From assembly GCA_963744875.1 (NCBI GenBank), contig CAVUVQ010000020.1:310001-374000 (forward strand): 64,000 nucleotides of DNA. The letters are read 5' to 3'. Under the pieces are notes generated by a model. That model searched no databases and was not told where the DNA came from. It worked only from the letters and a program-made list of their open reading frames with translations. The position numbers and the translations under genes are program-made. Below, one piece after another: positions 51,865 to 62,860 of this stretch. Source of the DNA: JACDAE01 sp963744875 (GTDB lineage Bacteria > Chloroflexota > Ktedonobacteria > Ktedonobacterales > Ktedonobacteraceae). The stretch's first letter is position 1, and each line of letters opens with the position of its first letter.

Positions 51865-52548
51865 ATGAGTATGCAGCATCCAGATAGAAGGCATAACCTG
51901 GCTCTCGCTGCCCTTATCGTCTCTTCTGCACTCGTGATCGCAGTCGCAACGGCCTGGGGCGTGAGATCCCTCGTTGTATCTCGCATTCAGGCAAACGCAC
52001 AGACAGCACAGACAGCCGCGAATGCAATTGGAGGCTTTCCCTTAACTGGCACTCCCGCACCGGATTTCAATCTCACGGATCAGTTCGGTCAAACGGTAAC
52101 GCTCTCTTCTCTGCGCGGCCACGAGATCGTGCTGGCATTCATCGACTCTCAGTGTAAGACTCTCTGCCCTCTTACCGCTACGATTATGTATGATGCCAAA
52201 ATGAAGTTGGGCGTGTCGGCTGCTAACCAGGTATCTCTCATCGCCATTAATGCTAATCCCACCGCTACGAGCGTTGCTTCTGTACAGGCATGGTCTATTG
52301 AGCATGGGATGTTGCATCAATGGCTATTTCTTACGGGACCCGCACAACAACTTCAGGCCATATATCACCAGTATGGCGTGTATGACCAGGTTACTGATGG
52401 GCAGGCAGTACATGATCCAGTCACGTTCATCATAGATCCCAGCGGGCATGAGCGACTCTATTTTGAGACGCTTGACTCTAGTAGCAAGCTCGATCTGAGC
52501 GATCAGGAAACTGGACTGGTGGCGGGAATGCGACAATGGCTTCCCTGA
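51865..52548 (+). CDS. SCO1/SenC copper chaperone
   Basis: 227 residues: one N-terminal membrane helix (about 12-35), then an extracellular thioredoxin fold with the SCO signature DSQCKTLCPLT (CxxxC) and the third copper ligand His in VHDPVTFIIDPSG. It delivers copper to the CuA centre of subunit II. GAAAGGAAATGAGT precedes the start. Fits the neighbouring ctaC and ctaG genes. Confidence 0.9.
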   Translation: MSMQHPDRRHNLALAALIVSSALVIAVATAWGVRSLVVSRIQANAQTAQTAANAIGGFPLTGTPAPDFNLTDQFGQTVTLSSLRGHEIVLAFIDSQCKTLCPLTATIMYDAKMKLGVSAANQVSLIAINANPTATSVASVQAWSIEHGMLHQWLFLTGPAQQLQAIYHQYGVYDQVTDGQAVHDPVTFIIDPSGHERLYFETLDSSSKLDLSDQETGLVAGMRQWLP

Positions 52549-52610
52549 ACACGCTACCCAATTGAGACAAATCGTACCGTGTTGGATATTTCTTGCAAGG
52601 ACTTTACCCT

Positions 52611-53534
52611 ATGAAATCATTGGAAATTGTTGACATTGAGAAGTCAGGCGCAAAGACAACTCTTGACGTGGTGCGTCAGACGCTCGCCAGCTACATCAAT
52701 CTGATGAAACCGCATGTTACCGTCTTGCTGCTTGGGGTAACTGTAGCGGCGATGGCGATTGCGAAACGAGGTCTGCCGCCTCTCGGTCTCGTACTGGCAA
52801 CTCTGCTCGGTGGCGCTCTGGCCGCTGGCAGCGCCAATTGTATCAATTGCTACATCGACCGCGATATTGATCAGATCATGGGTCGTACACGCCGCCGCTC
52901 TCTTCCTTCCGGACGCGTTCAACCAAAACAAGCACTCATCTTCGGTGTCGTATTGGGTATCAGCTCTTTCATCCTCTTGACGCTCTTCGTCAACTTGCTC
53001 AGCGCTATTCTGGCATCATCCGCTATCCTCTTCTACGTTTTCGTCTATACGTTGTGGCTTAAACGTTCCACCGTGCAGAATATTGTTATCGGCGGTGCCG
53101 CTGGCTCTGTACCTGTCCTGGTTGGTTGGGCTGCCGTGACAAACAGCCTCTCATTGACCGCCGTCTTGCTCTTCGCCATTATCTTTTTCTGGACACCTCC
53201 GCACTTCTGGGCACTTTCTCTACTCATTCAGAAAGATTATGCAAAGGCGAATATCCCGATGATGCCCGTGGTGAAAGGTGAGGAAGAGACGCGCCGCCAG
53301 ATCCTGTACTACGCCGTGCTCCTGCTGGCATTGACGACAATCTTATTCTTTACCCATGCAATGGGCCTCTTCTACCTGATATGTGCGCTATTGTTCGGCG
53401 GCATTCTGGTCTTTATGGCGATCCGCCTTTTACTTGATAAGACAAAGAAACGAGCCAGCACGCTCTTCTGGTATTCCAACTGTTACCTTGCTCTGATCTT
53501 TGCCGTTATGGTTATCGACCGCGTTATTCATTGA
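52611..53534 (+). CDS. ctaB: Protoheme IX farnesyltransferase (heme O synthase)
   Basis: 307 residues from ATG 52611 (AAGGAC upstream; a TTG at 52593 in frame is less likely). UbiA-family membrane prenyltransferase with nine helices. The substrate motif NCINCYIDRDIDQIMGRTRR holds the Asp pair that binds farnesyl diphosphate through Mg, and a second Asp-rich loop is near IQKDYAKANIPMMP. It makes heme O from protoheme, the step before heme A for the oxidase. No ctaA is next to it in the window. Confidence 0.93.
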   Translation: MKSLEIVDIEKSGAKTTLDVVRQTLASYINLMKPHVTVLLLGVTVAAMAIAKRGLPPLGLVLATLLGGALAAGSANCINCYIDRDIDQIMGRTRRRSLPSGRVQPKQALIFGVVLGISSFILLTLFVNLLSAILASSAILFYVFVYTLWLKRSTVQNIVIGGAAGSVPVLVGWAAVTNSLSLTAVLLFAIIFFWTPPHFWALSLLIQKDYAKANIPMMPVVKGEEETRRQILYYAVLLLALTTILFFTHAMGLFYLICALLFGGILVFMAIRLLLDKTKKRASTLFWYSNCYLALIFAVMVIDRVIH

Positions 53535-53578
53535 CTGCTACTGAAGAAAGCGCATGTATAATGGAAGTTGAGGGCATC

Positions 53579-54229
53579 ATGCCTGACGAGCTGCAATCTC
53601 AGAATACAGGTGCGACCAGAGTACGTTCTCGCAAACACCGTACTACAACGTTTGTCGTTGTAAGCCTCTTGAATCTTGCTCTGCTTGTGCTCTTTTGCAC
53701 TCAACTTCTGACTCCTGCCCACAATCAGAAGCAAGCGGGAGTGAATACCAGTAGCTCCGGCCTGGGCGATATCAGTAGCCCTCTGATTGGGAGGTCCGCG
53801 CCAGATTTTACGCTGCCAGTGCTCAATGGAAGCCAGCAGGGTGCAGGCTCTTCTATCATTCACCTGGCCGCTTTTAAGGGAAAACCGGTTATCCTCAATT
53901 TTTGGGCTTCGTGGTGCTCCCCATGTAATGATGAAGCATCGTTCTTACAGAAGGCATGGCCCGGCCTGAAGGCGCAAGGTATCGTTTTTATCGGTATCGA
54001 TGGTCAGGAAAGGACCAGTGATGCGCTCAAGTTTATGCACAAGTATGCTATCTCCTATCCTGACGTGCAGGATACGTTGACCAGCGAGGTCGCCGCTGAC
54101 TATGGCGTGACAGGTTTTCCAGAGACGCTCTTTATTGACCGTAGCGGCATCGTCGTAGCAAAATGGGATTCCCCACTAGATGCCCATGGCTTGCAACTTG
54201 AAATGACAAAGCTTATGCATGGTGGGTAG
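53579..54229 (+). CDS. TlpA/ResA-type membrane-anchored thioredoxin
   Basis: 216 residues from ATG 53579, which has GAGGG 5 bp upstream; ATG 53561 and TTG 53531 (overlapping the ctaB stop) are alternatives. One membrane helix (TTTFVVVSLLNLALLVLF), then an outer thioredoxin fold with NFWASWCSPCNDEASF, active CxxC, and FPETLFIDRSG with the cis-Pro. Such proteins reduce Cys pairs of apo-cytochromes or CuA ligands outside the membrane, fitting its place at the end of the oxidase operon. Its last 17 bp overlap the end of the convergent kinase gene. Confidence 0.88.
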   Translation: MPDELQSQNTGATRVRSRKHRTTTFVVVSLLNLALLVLFCTQLLTPAHNQKQAGVNTSSSGLGDISSPLIGRSAPDFTLPVLNGSQQGAGSSIIHLAAFKGKPVILNFWASWCSPCNDEASFLQKAWPGLKAQGIVFIGIDGQERTSDALKFMHKYAISYPDVQDTLTSEVAADYGVTGFPETLFIDRSGIVVAKWDSPLDAHGLQLEMTKLMHGG

Positions 54230-56769
54230 GAACCACATCGACGACACCCAGGGGCAAGGTGATATGGAACGTTGATCCCTGCCCCAGCGTGCTTTCGACC
54301 CACACTTTCCCATGATGCAGTTCGCAGATTTCGCGGATGATTGCCAGTCCGAGTCCCGTGCCTTTAATGTGGCGATTCCCTTCTGCATTGATCCGGTTAT
54401 ATGGGATAAAAAGCCTGTCCACATTTTCGGGTGCGAGGCCAATGCCATGGTCGTGTACGCTGAGATGAGCGATCCCGTCTTCCAGATGACTACTTACAAG
54501 AATTGTTCCCCCATCAGGAGAATATTTCACGGCGTTTGACAAAAGATTGAGGATGACCTGTGTGAGCTTATCACGATCACCATTAATTGAAGGAAGGGTC
54601 TGATCCAGTTGCATCTGAATAGAATAGTTGGGTGGTATAGTCGTACGCGTCTTTTCAATCAGTTGTGTTAGCAAGGCATTGAGATCAAAACTTTCCAGAT
54701 GGATTGACATTTTTCCCGCTTTCATCCGTTCAACATCCAACAGGTCTGTAATCATGCGATTGAGTCGTATGGCATCTATGTGAATATTGAGGGCGTAGTC
54801 CTTGACTTCTGGGGAGCTGAAATTCTCCTCTTGCAACAACTCGCTAAAGCCCTGAATGCTGGTCAGAGCGGTCCGAAATTCGTGACTCACCACAGAGATA
54901 AAGTCTTGTTGAAGCTTACTCATCTGTATTAATTGCTGGTTCGTGTTTTCAAGTTCATGCTTCTGTACGATCACTTCATTCGTTAAGGAGATGATGTCTT
55001 GACTGTGACTGGCCAGATCTTCCTGTAGAATCTCGCGTGCCCGTTTCATGACAAGAAGATTCTCTATACGAGCGCGGAGTTCTTCTGGTAAGAATGGTTT
55101 TGTGAGGTAGTCCTGTGCTCCCTCCTGCAGGAGTTGTATGCGTTGTGATTGGTTGGTATTTGCCGAGAGCACAATCAGCGGGATGATGCGTAGTTCTGGT
55201 TGGGCACGTATTTCCTTGACGAATTGCTCGCCATTCATCTTCGGCATCATAAAATCGCAGAGGATGAGATCCGGATGCGTCTCGTATGCCTTTGTCAATC
55301 CCTCCAATCCGTCTACTGCTGTGACCGTCTGATAGTGTATAGCAAGGAGACGAACGATGTAGTGAGACATATCAGGATTGTCTTCGATAATGAGGATACG
55401 TGAACGCTCATCTGCAGCTTCCTGGGCTTCGCTGTGAGTTGGGAGAGGTTCTAACGCAATCAATGGCTCGATATGTGATCGATAGATGTCTTCGCTCAAT
55501 ATACCCGTGGTATGCATATTGATGGCAATAGGGACATCTGATGGTGCATGTAAAGGGAGTTGTAGTGTGAAGCATGCCCCTCCACCTGCACTCTCACTAA
55601 CGGAGATCATGCCATGATGCAATTCGACAAATTCCTTGACGATGGCAAGCCCCAGCCCGGTCCCGCTGGCATTGAGAGTTGTATGCCCTGCCTGTATAAA
55701 AGGTTCGAAGATCGTTTGCCGAAATTCAGGTGGTATGCCGGGGCCGTTATCCTGTATGCTGATTGTGGTGTAGTTATTGTCTTCAACAAGGGTGCAATGT
55801 ATACGACCACCGATGGGTGTAAATTTAAATGCATTAGAAAGTATGTTAAGGAAGATGCGTTGGAGTTTTTCGCTGTCTCCTTCAGTAACCAGGGATGAAG
55901 GTATCTCCATCAGTACAGTGATCTGACGCTTTTGGGCCAGGCGTGCAAAATGATCGAGGCTTATCCGCAGCAGTTGTGCCAGATCTACCTGGGTGTAATT
56001 AATACTCGTCTTGCCGACCTCTATTTTTATGACATCTAACAGATCATTGATGTATTTGAGTAGCGTGAATGCACTGCGTTGGATTACTTCAAGATCGAAG
56101 TTAGATTGTTCAGCTATAAGTGCATGTGATGGAGCCGAGGATGAGGGTGAGAGGAGTGCGTAACTCGTGGCTGACGTTGGCAAAGAACTGGGTCTTGAGC
56201 TGATCAAGTTCCTGAGCCTTCTGATAGAGTCTCTCCAGTTCACGATGAGCGCTTTCCAATGCTTGTTTGCGCTCTTCCGATGATTTTGCGTTGGCAATGA
56301 TCACACGGACCTTGGGGAGTAAAGGTGGTAAGATGACTGCCGTTGAGAGTGATGCAATCGCTGTAATCAACTTGACGGTGCCCGATAACCAGTAGGTTGC
56401 ATACCAGAGGGTCCAGACATCAAGGAAATGGGTCGCTCCACAGGCAATAATGAAGCTGCCGAACGCAACGAAGATCCAACGGAAGGGCAGATCATGGTAG
56501 ATCGTACTGACTAAATACAACAACGTTAGCGAGATAAAGACGTAGGAGATCCCAATAAGCGAATCAGAGACAACATGCAGGGTTACCAGGCGCGTATTCC
56601 ACAGGAAACAATAGCCATGTGGGGCCAATCCATAGGCATCAAAAATATTGTGGGACCATGTCGTCCACACGAGCAGAACGACGAGGATGCCCGTTAGCGC
56701 CAGACTGAGGTATGCTGAGACGATTATCGTATCTTTTTGCCGCTTGCCCGACTGGGAAGAGTTTAGCAT
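54213..56769 (-). pseudogene. Hybrid histidine kinase with ethylene-receptor-like sensor, one frameshift
   Basis: The first frame (56769-56110) has three membrane helices matching the ethylene-binding domain: Asp69 and Tyr76 in SDSLIGISYV, Cys110 and His114 in ACGATHFLD, with spacings 7, 34 and 4 close to plant ETR1 (7, 33, 4). A coiled coil and HisKA box NVSHELRTPL follow. A one-base shift near 56115-56150 moves the rest to the 694-codon frame ending at 54213: HATPase (NAFKF, DNGPGIPP, GTGLGLAI), a receiver (LIIEDNPDM, CDFMMPK, TKPF), a second HisKA (VVSHEFRTAL) and a second HATPase. The tandem kinase layout is unusual. If the shift is real, sensor and kinase parts are separate. Confidence 0.8.
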
Positions 56770-57090
56770 ATGGAACCTCTATGAGCCGTTTTTGTTGTCT
56801 GATCTTCTTTGCCTATGCTGCAATAAATTGGATATACATAGTCTGTCACTCTAATTTAGTATAGCAAGCAAAGAAATACTATGGCCTGATGCTATTCCTG
56901 CTTTTAGGGTAAAAATTCCATTGTTATTTTCTCAAAACGCGAACCAATCTTCTCACATTAATCTCTGTGTGCGCTAATCTTCTTTCCCGAATTGTTTAAA
57001 TATGTTGAGGGTTGGCACATTTTCAGGGTAAACTATGTTTTATCAGGTAACGGTACTCGACTTAACAAATAGGATCTCTTTCTATGAAGG

Positions 57091-57413
57091 GCAACCGGGT
57101 AGGGGCGTCACCTTGCGTGCGCCCGTTCCCTGGGGACAATGTTCTCAAGCGCGGGCGCGCAAGGTGCATTGACTCCAACAAATTGAAAGATGGGCCTAAA
57201 ATGATACGCCTAAAATACAGAAAAGCATGAAAAACGGTAGGGACCCGATTGATCGCGTCCGCCATTTATGAATTGGCCCAGGGTTGATCAATCACGGACG
57301 CGATACAATCGGTCCCTACCGTTTTCGCGTATTCCAGGCATGAGTGTCGTGCTTGCGTCATTTGTTCCGAAATAGTTGGAGTCAAGCGCAAGGTGACGCC
57401 CCTACCCGGTTGC
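57091..57413. repeat. Nested inverted-repeat element (27-bp arms)
   Basis: Outer arms 57091-57117 and 57387-57413 are exact reverse complements (GCAACCGGGTAGGGGCGTCA start). A second pair TTGACTCCAAC / GTTGGAGTCAA lies inside (57171-57181 / 57375-57385). In the middle is another palindrome, 57231-57325. No coding frame is carried. It looks like one element inserted into another of the same TAGGGG family. Confidence 0.75.
57231..57325. repeat. Inner palindromic element, AAAACGGTAGGGAC family
   Basis: Arms AAAACGGTAGGGACC-GATTG and GCGTCCG with their complements near the right end (CGGACGCGAT, GGTCCCTACCGTTTT). A half copy of the same arm (AAAACGGGGTAGGGACCCA, then ATTGCGTCCG) sits inside the BTAD regulator near 59732-59756. 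Confidence 0.7.
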
Positions 57414-57583
57414 CGACCATGCCTTCGTGAGGGTGGAGAACCAACAAATATCGTGCGTGTGCCCAATTTCTATGTAATTTTAATGACGAAGCAGGCAAAA
57501 CCGCATAGTCATTATGTTAATTGATTGTATATAATGTATGGGGTTTCGACTTCATACAACTAGACATTGCATAATGTTCTCGT

Positions 57584-57660
57584 AGGGGCCAGATTGGTTG
57601 CGCCTGTCAATCGGACTGGAATGTGATATGTAGGGGCCACGTTTACGACGCCCGTTTACG
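57584..57660. repeat. Partial TAGGGGCC repeat copies upstream of the BTAD gene
   Basis: TAGGGGCCAGATTGGTTGCGCC and, 42 bp on, TAGGGGCCACGTTTACGACGCCC followed by a second GTTTACGACGCCC. These are degenerate arms of the same dispersed family; a further trace (CACGTTTACGGCGTCCCC) is at about 7064-7082. They lie just before the start of the regulator and may include its promoter. Confidence 0.5.
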
Positions 57661-57690
57661 ACGCCCACACGTGTGGTTCAAGGAGAAGGG

Positions 57691-60600
57691 ATGATTGGCA
57701 AAGTTACCTACCACCAGCAGGTGAGCTATTGCGGGAAGCCGCGCTGCAAGAAATGCCGCGAAGGTACCGGCCATGGTCCTTACTGGTATGCCTATCAGAC
57801 AGTGGATGGACGTACGAGTCGTACCTATGTAGGCAAAACTCTTCCACAGGAGGCCCTGGAAACCATTGAGGGTCTGCACCCTTCCTTGCCCGTCCAGCGC
57901 AGCGAACAGGAGCAGGAAAAGGCGACGATCCGCATCTATACGTTGGGACAGTTTCGCCTGGAACGCCGCTCCTCCCCCTCCGATACTGAATGGCACACGG
58001 TAACCGAGTCAGTATGGCAACATCAACGCGTGCGTGCCCTGCTAGGATGTTTACTTACCTATCCTGGTCGTAAACTGGGCCGCGAACAGATCATGGATTA
58101 TCTCTGGTCCGATCTCGATTTCGAGATGGCCGCCAGCCGCCTGGACCGCTCGGTCTACAGTCTGCGCCAGCTTTTCGAGCCTGCCCGTGGCAAGGTCGCT
58201 ACCTCTCCTCTGTTGCTAACCGAACGTGAAGTTCTGGTTCTGGCCGACCAATCTCTTGTATGGGTCGATGCCGATGCCTTTGATCACCTGCTGACCCAGG
58301 CGCATGACAGTAGCGATCCCGGCGAGAAAGAGAAGTTGCTGGAGGAGGCGGTGCTGCTCTATGGCGGCGATTTCCTGCCCGAGGCACAGAAAGTTGAGTG
58401 GACACGTCCACGCCGCGAGTCCCTACTGCGTTCCTGGATCGGCTTGCTGTTGGAACTCTCCGACCTGCGCAGCGAGCGCGAGTCCTTCTCCGCTTCTATT
58501 GAGCCGCTTGATAAATTGTTGTCCGTCGATCCAGCTAACGAGGCGGCGGTGCAGCGTCTGATGTTGCGTCTGGGTATCCTGGGAAGGCGTGGTGAAGCAT
58601 TACGGGCCTATCGCAAACTTGCCTCCGTACTGCAACAGGAATATAATATTGCGCCTTTACCTGATACGCGTGCGATCTATGAAAAGGTGCGCGGCGGTCA
58701 GTCACCCACTGATGATAGCTCCAAAACGGGTCCCAGGGTCTCCTTACAGCCCGCATCGCAGGCTGCTCCACGCACCGATGCCCCCGCTACGATTCAGATT
58801 GGTCGTAGCCATCAAAGCCCCCTGGTCGGACGCCAGCAGGAACTCTCTCTGTTGCGCGATCTCGTCACAACCACAGAGCAGGCGGCAAAGTTCAAATTGC
58901 CAGGTGCGAAGAAAACATCGATGCTGGCCCTGGACACGCAACGCCGTCCACAATGTATCCTGCTAATGGGCGAGGTTGGTATCGGCAAGACGCGCCTCGC
59001 CGAAGAGGTTAGCCGCGATGCCAAGAAACGCAACTGGGCCGTGGCATGGAGCCGCGTCTACGCTCAAGAGGGCAGTATCCCCTATCGCCTGTGGACCGAA
59101 GTGCTGCGTAAGGCGATGGAGCAGGGGGCATGGCAGCGCCAGGAAGTGAGCAAACGTTCGTTAGTCTTCCAGCCCTTGAGTACGCTCTTGCCCGATGTCT
59201 TGCAACCGTTGCTGGTGCCGATCGCCTTCTCGTCCGCGCTGCCCCCGGAACAGGAGCAACTCCGCCTATGGGAAGCCGCCTGTGAACTGCTCAAACTGAT
59301 CAGCGAGAGCACGCCATTGCTAATCGCGCTCGACGACCTGCAATGGGCCGATGCCAGTAGCTGCGAGTTGCTGGCGTATCTCTCGCGCCGCGTGCAGGGC
59401 TATCCCATCGTGATCGTCGGGACGTGCCGTGAAAATGAACTGGCAGCCAGTCACCCCCTGCGCTCACTGCTCACAGATCTGCAGCGTGAACATTCCGTCG
59501 AATGCGTCTCCCTCGAACCACTCACTGACGAGCAGATCGACGCACTTATATCCAGCATCAAAGTACCGCAGCCGCTGGTCAAGCGCATCCGTAGCCGTGC
59601 CGCCGGAAATCCCTTCTTCGCCGAAGAACTCGCCCGCACGATAGCCACCCCCTGCACGAACTATGCCGAAAACGGTATCCTCCACCACAGGCCAAAACGG
59701 TGTCGCCTCCTCCACCACGGCCCAAAACGGGGTAGGGACCCAATTTATTGCGTCCGGTGATTTATCAACTGCCGACGGCACCTACCAACTACCCGAAACC
59801 ATCTCCGCCGTACTAGAACTACGCCTTAGCCGTCTCACAGCACCGTGTCAGCGCCTATTGAGCAAAGCCGCCGTCCTGGGAGGCTCCTTCGAATTCAACA
59901 TCATCAGCGCAATGGAAGCCATGACCCCCGGTAGCGACGAGGACACGGTACTTGACCTGCTAGAAGAAGCGCTCAAATCCGGCATGCTAACCGAGCAAGG
60001 CACCGGCACGCGCATCACCTATGAATTCTGGCATCCCCTCCTGGTGGCGCATCTCTATGATAAATTGTCCGCCGCCCGTCGTGCCAGCCTGCACCGCCGT
60101 GCCGCCGAGATCCTGTTGCGCGTCTACAAAGGACGCGAGGAGGAGGAAGCTGCGACGATCACATACCATCTCGTAGGTGGCGGCGCAGACGAAGCTGTGG
60201 TAGCGAAATACGCCGAGATGGCGGCCAACCGTGCCAACCTCCTTTCGGCCTATCCCGACGCCGAATATCACTATCGTATCGCCATCGAAAACCTGGGCAA
60301 AAGTTCGGATGATCGGCTACACCTTGCATATTTGTTGGAGTGTCTGGGCGAGTGTGTGAGGATTCAGGGGAAATACGAAGAGGCGCGTGGCTTCTTTGAA
60401 AAAGCTTTGGAGGCTCGTACACAACATCTTACTTATGCTGCAATCAATATGTCTCAGAAAGAGGCACAGATCCAGGCGATGCTGTGGTGCCAGATTGGTT
60501 GGACCTGGTACGATACGGGCAATAATGTAAGGGCCAGAGAGTATTATGGGCGTGCTGAGCAAATATTGGTAGAAACAGATGTGTTAGCAGGCACTGTGTG

Positions 60601-61866
60601 GGCGACTATTCGGCTTCGTCAAAGTTATGTTTCGTGGCGAGAGGGTAATTATGAAAATGCTCGTCTTACAGCTCAAGATGCTTTGACATTGTTTGAGGAA
60701 GCATTAAGGCAACAAAAGCAAGGTGTAGAGAATGTCTTTCGTTTGACGCGTATAAGGCGTACATTGATCGGTGATCCTGTTGATCTTGGGCGTACACATT
60801 TATTGTTAGGTTTAATTGAGGCCAGTAGTGGTCAACATGGAGATGCTCAGACACATTTTAATAAGGCATTGGCACTTTTTGAACAATACGATTGTCATCG
60901 TGAGATTGCTATTGTTTGTTGTGACTTAGGTGATGTTTATTTGAGGAAGGCTGAATATACACAAGCTCAAGCAGTTTTACGCCGTTCTCGAAGTATTGCC
61001 GAGCGAATTGGAGATATTCCAGTGATGTCTTATATTTTTGGCAATTTGGGAGTGATTGATGTACGTATGGGTAATCTAGTTGATGCAGAAGCCGAATTTC
61101 GGCAAGGGTATTGAATTAGCAGAGCATATTGATGATCCAGCATCTGTAAGTTTATGGCGTGCTAGTCTTGCTTCTGCGCTTAGAGAGCAAGGTAAGATTA
61201 ATGAAGCTAGGATAACTTTATGTCGATGCTTTGAAAATTAGTAGAGCGATGCGAATTGCTTTTTATAATAGTATAGCATTAGTCGCCCTTGGAAATATAC
61301 GTTTAAGCCAAGCAATATCAGTTTTGACGAAAGAAGGATTGGGAGTATTATTAAGTGATGAAACTCGACAGACGTTAAAAAGAGCTAGAAGATCATTATA
61401 TCTAGCCCTTGCTTTAGATGGTATGGAGGCTGAAACAAGATTTGATGGACAATTAGCATTGGTACAGGTTGCTTTGTTGCTTGGAGATTTAGAAAGTGCT
61501 GGGCAACAAGTGAGACAAGTGTTAGAGGCCGCACGTCAATCTGAAATGATATGGATGATTGCACGAGCCCAGCAACTATTAGGATGTATTGAGTTAGAGC
61601 AAAATCAACCAGATCTGGCGAGCCAGCATTTTGAACAGGCTTTACGTATTTTTCGTAAGAGTGAGATGCGTCTGGAACATGCACGTACGTTGCGTTTGTA
61701 TGGGACGATGTTGATGGAGCAGGAGAATATGGGTGGGAAGGGATATCAACAGGGTTTAAGTTATTTGCAAGATGCATTAAAGGTATTTATTGAATGTAAG
61801 GCCGAGTTGGATCGGGAGATGGTGGAGCGGTTTTTGGCCCGACATAATTATACGACGGCGAAATAA
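57691..61866 (+). pseudogene. BTAD/SARP-type regulator with AAA ATPase and TPR domains, interrupted by a repeat and frameshifts
   Basis: Starts at ATG 57691 (AAGGAGAAGGG). A small Cys-rich N-terminal module (SYCGKPRCKKCREGTGHGPYWY, here SYCGKPRCKKCREGTG) precedes an OmpR-like DNA-binding domain (about 85-180) and BTAD (about 195-330). Then the ATPase: P-loop LLMGEVGIGKTRLAEE, Walker B LLIALDDLQWADAS, and GNPFFAEELART. The frame stops at 59760 within a short repeat; it resumes in another phase (59663-61114) with LPETISAVLELRL and TPR repeats, shifts again near 61110 and 61222, and ends at 61866. Base composition falls from GC-rich to AT-rich after about 60310, suggesting a mosaic. Not expected to be functional as read. 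Confidence 0.75.
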
Positions 61867-61924
61867 GTTGGCGTATGTGGTGTGAGGTGGGGTTACGTGT
61901 AGGTGTGGGTGTGGGTGCGCCCAT

Positions 61925-61956
61925 GGCCGTCGTGCATAGCCCCGTGCACGACGGCC
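61925..61956 (+). terminator. 12-bp hairpin after the BTAD gene
   Basis: GGCCGTCGTGCA and its exact complement (61945-61956), 8 bp loop, about 60 bp after the last TPR frame. GC-rich stem but no T-run. Confidence 0.45.
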
Positions 61957-62025
61957 CCGGCGTCCACAGCGTCCATGTTACACCATACAATGACTCTGTT
62001 GGAAAAACGGATACGGACAAGCGCC

Positions 62026-62282
62026 GCTCAACGGTGGACACGGAATTATAAATGGCTTCCCTACCTTGTTGCGTGCTTTATACTATCGGCTCGTTTTGGT
62101 CGTGAAACGGGTTATAAATGGCTTCCCGATTTTTTACATGTTTCGTGTACAATTATTTCGTGCAAAAAAGACATGATAGGGAATACATTTATCATTCTGT
62201 ACCTCAATGAAAGCGGGTATCGGGCGCATAAAAATGTACCAGCGTAGGGAAGCCATTTATAATTCCGTGTCCACGGTTGAGC
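62026..62282. mobile_element. MITE-like element with 39-bp terminal inverted repeats
   Basis: Arms 62026-62064 and 62244-62282 match as reverse complements in 38 of 39 positions (GGACACGGAATTATAAATGG core). A third copy of the inner arm (TTATAAATGGCTTCCC) lies inside at about 62110-62126. About 257 bp, no transposase, AT-rich middle. It looks like a non-autonomous element; no clear target duplication was found. Confidence 0.7.
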
Positions 62283-62734
62283 TTCACTTGTCTGGACAAA
62301 GTTCCCAACAGGGTCATACAATGTCTCCCCTAAAAAACATAGGCATCTATATAACCATGTTTTGTCGTCACATGACCATGGATGCTGTCAATCAATCCAC
62401 AAAATCTTATGAAATTAGTATCTCCATCCAAAGATCTCTGCGATGTCCCTCTCATTGTGAGACGTTGTGCCGAAGGTGCGACGTTCACATCCCATCTGCA
62501 CGTAGTCTACCTCTGCGTAAGTTGTGCTACCCGTCATTGCTCGGATTTAGTGACAGGAAATACATGGATAAAAAAGGCGTAATCATTCTTCTTATCATGT
62601 ATATTTTAGTCAAGCGATAGATGATGAATGAGTAAGGGCAAAGGGAACTGGGAAGGGTGGTGAGAACCTTATACTCACTCACTGCGCTGGACTAATTAAG
62701 TATCTCCCTGGTTGGTATAGGAGGAGGAAGACAG
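62283..62734. other. Repeat-rich region without supported genes
   Basis: About 450 bp. Several short frames overlap but none has a ribosome site, family signal or codon bias. Probably decayed DNA between mobile elements. Confidence 0.5.
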
Positions 62735-62860
62735 ATGACGAACACTATTTATGGCGGTAGACACAAAGAGCAATGGCATGGTTACCAGCACCTGCGAGTC
62801 GCATTTGCGGGCGGTACCTGTCTGCGTTTACCGCTTGCAGCGTTCATCTGTTGTCATTGA
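62735..62860 (+). CDS. Small Cys-containing ORF with strong ribosome site, perhaps frameshifted
   Basis: 41 codons beginning MTNTIYGGRHKEQWHGYQ, preceded by GGAGGAGGAAGACAG, the best ribosome site in this region. It ends in FICCH. In another phase the next ~45 codons read DVLPYMVWNVNF and a Cys-rich end ACNCCTKGGMCQRCKG, so a one-base slip near 62850 would give one protein of about 84 residues with a zinc-ribbon-like tail. No family recognised. Confidence 0.35.
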   Translation: MTNTIYGGRHKEQWHGYQHLRVAFAGGTCLRLPLAAFICCH

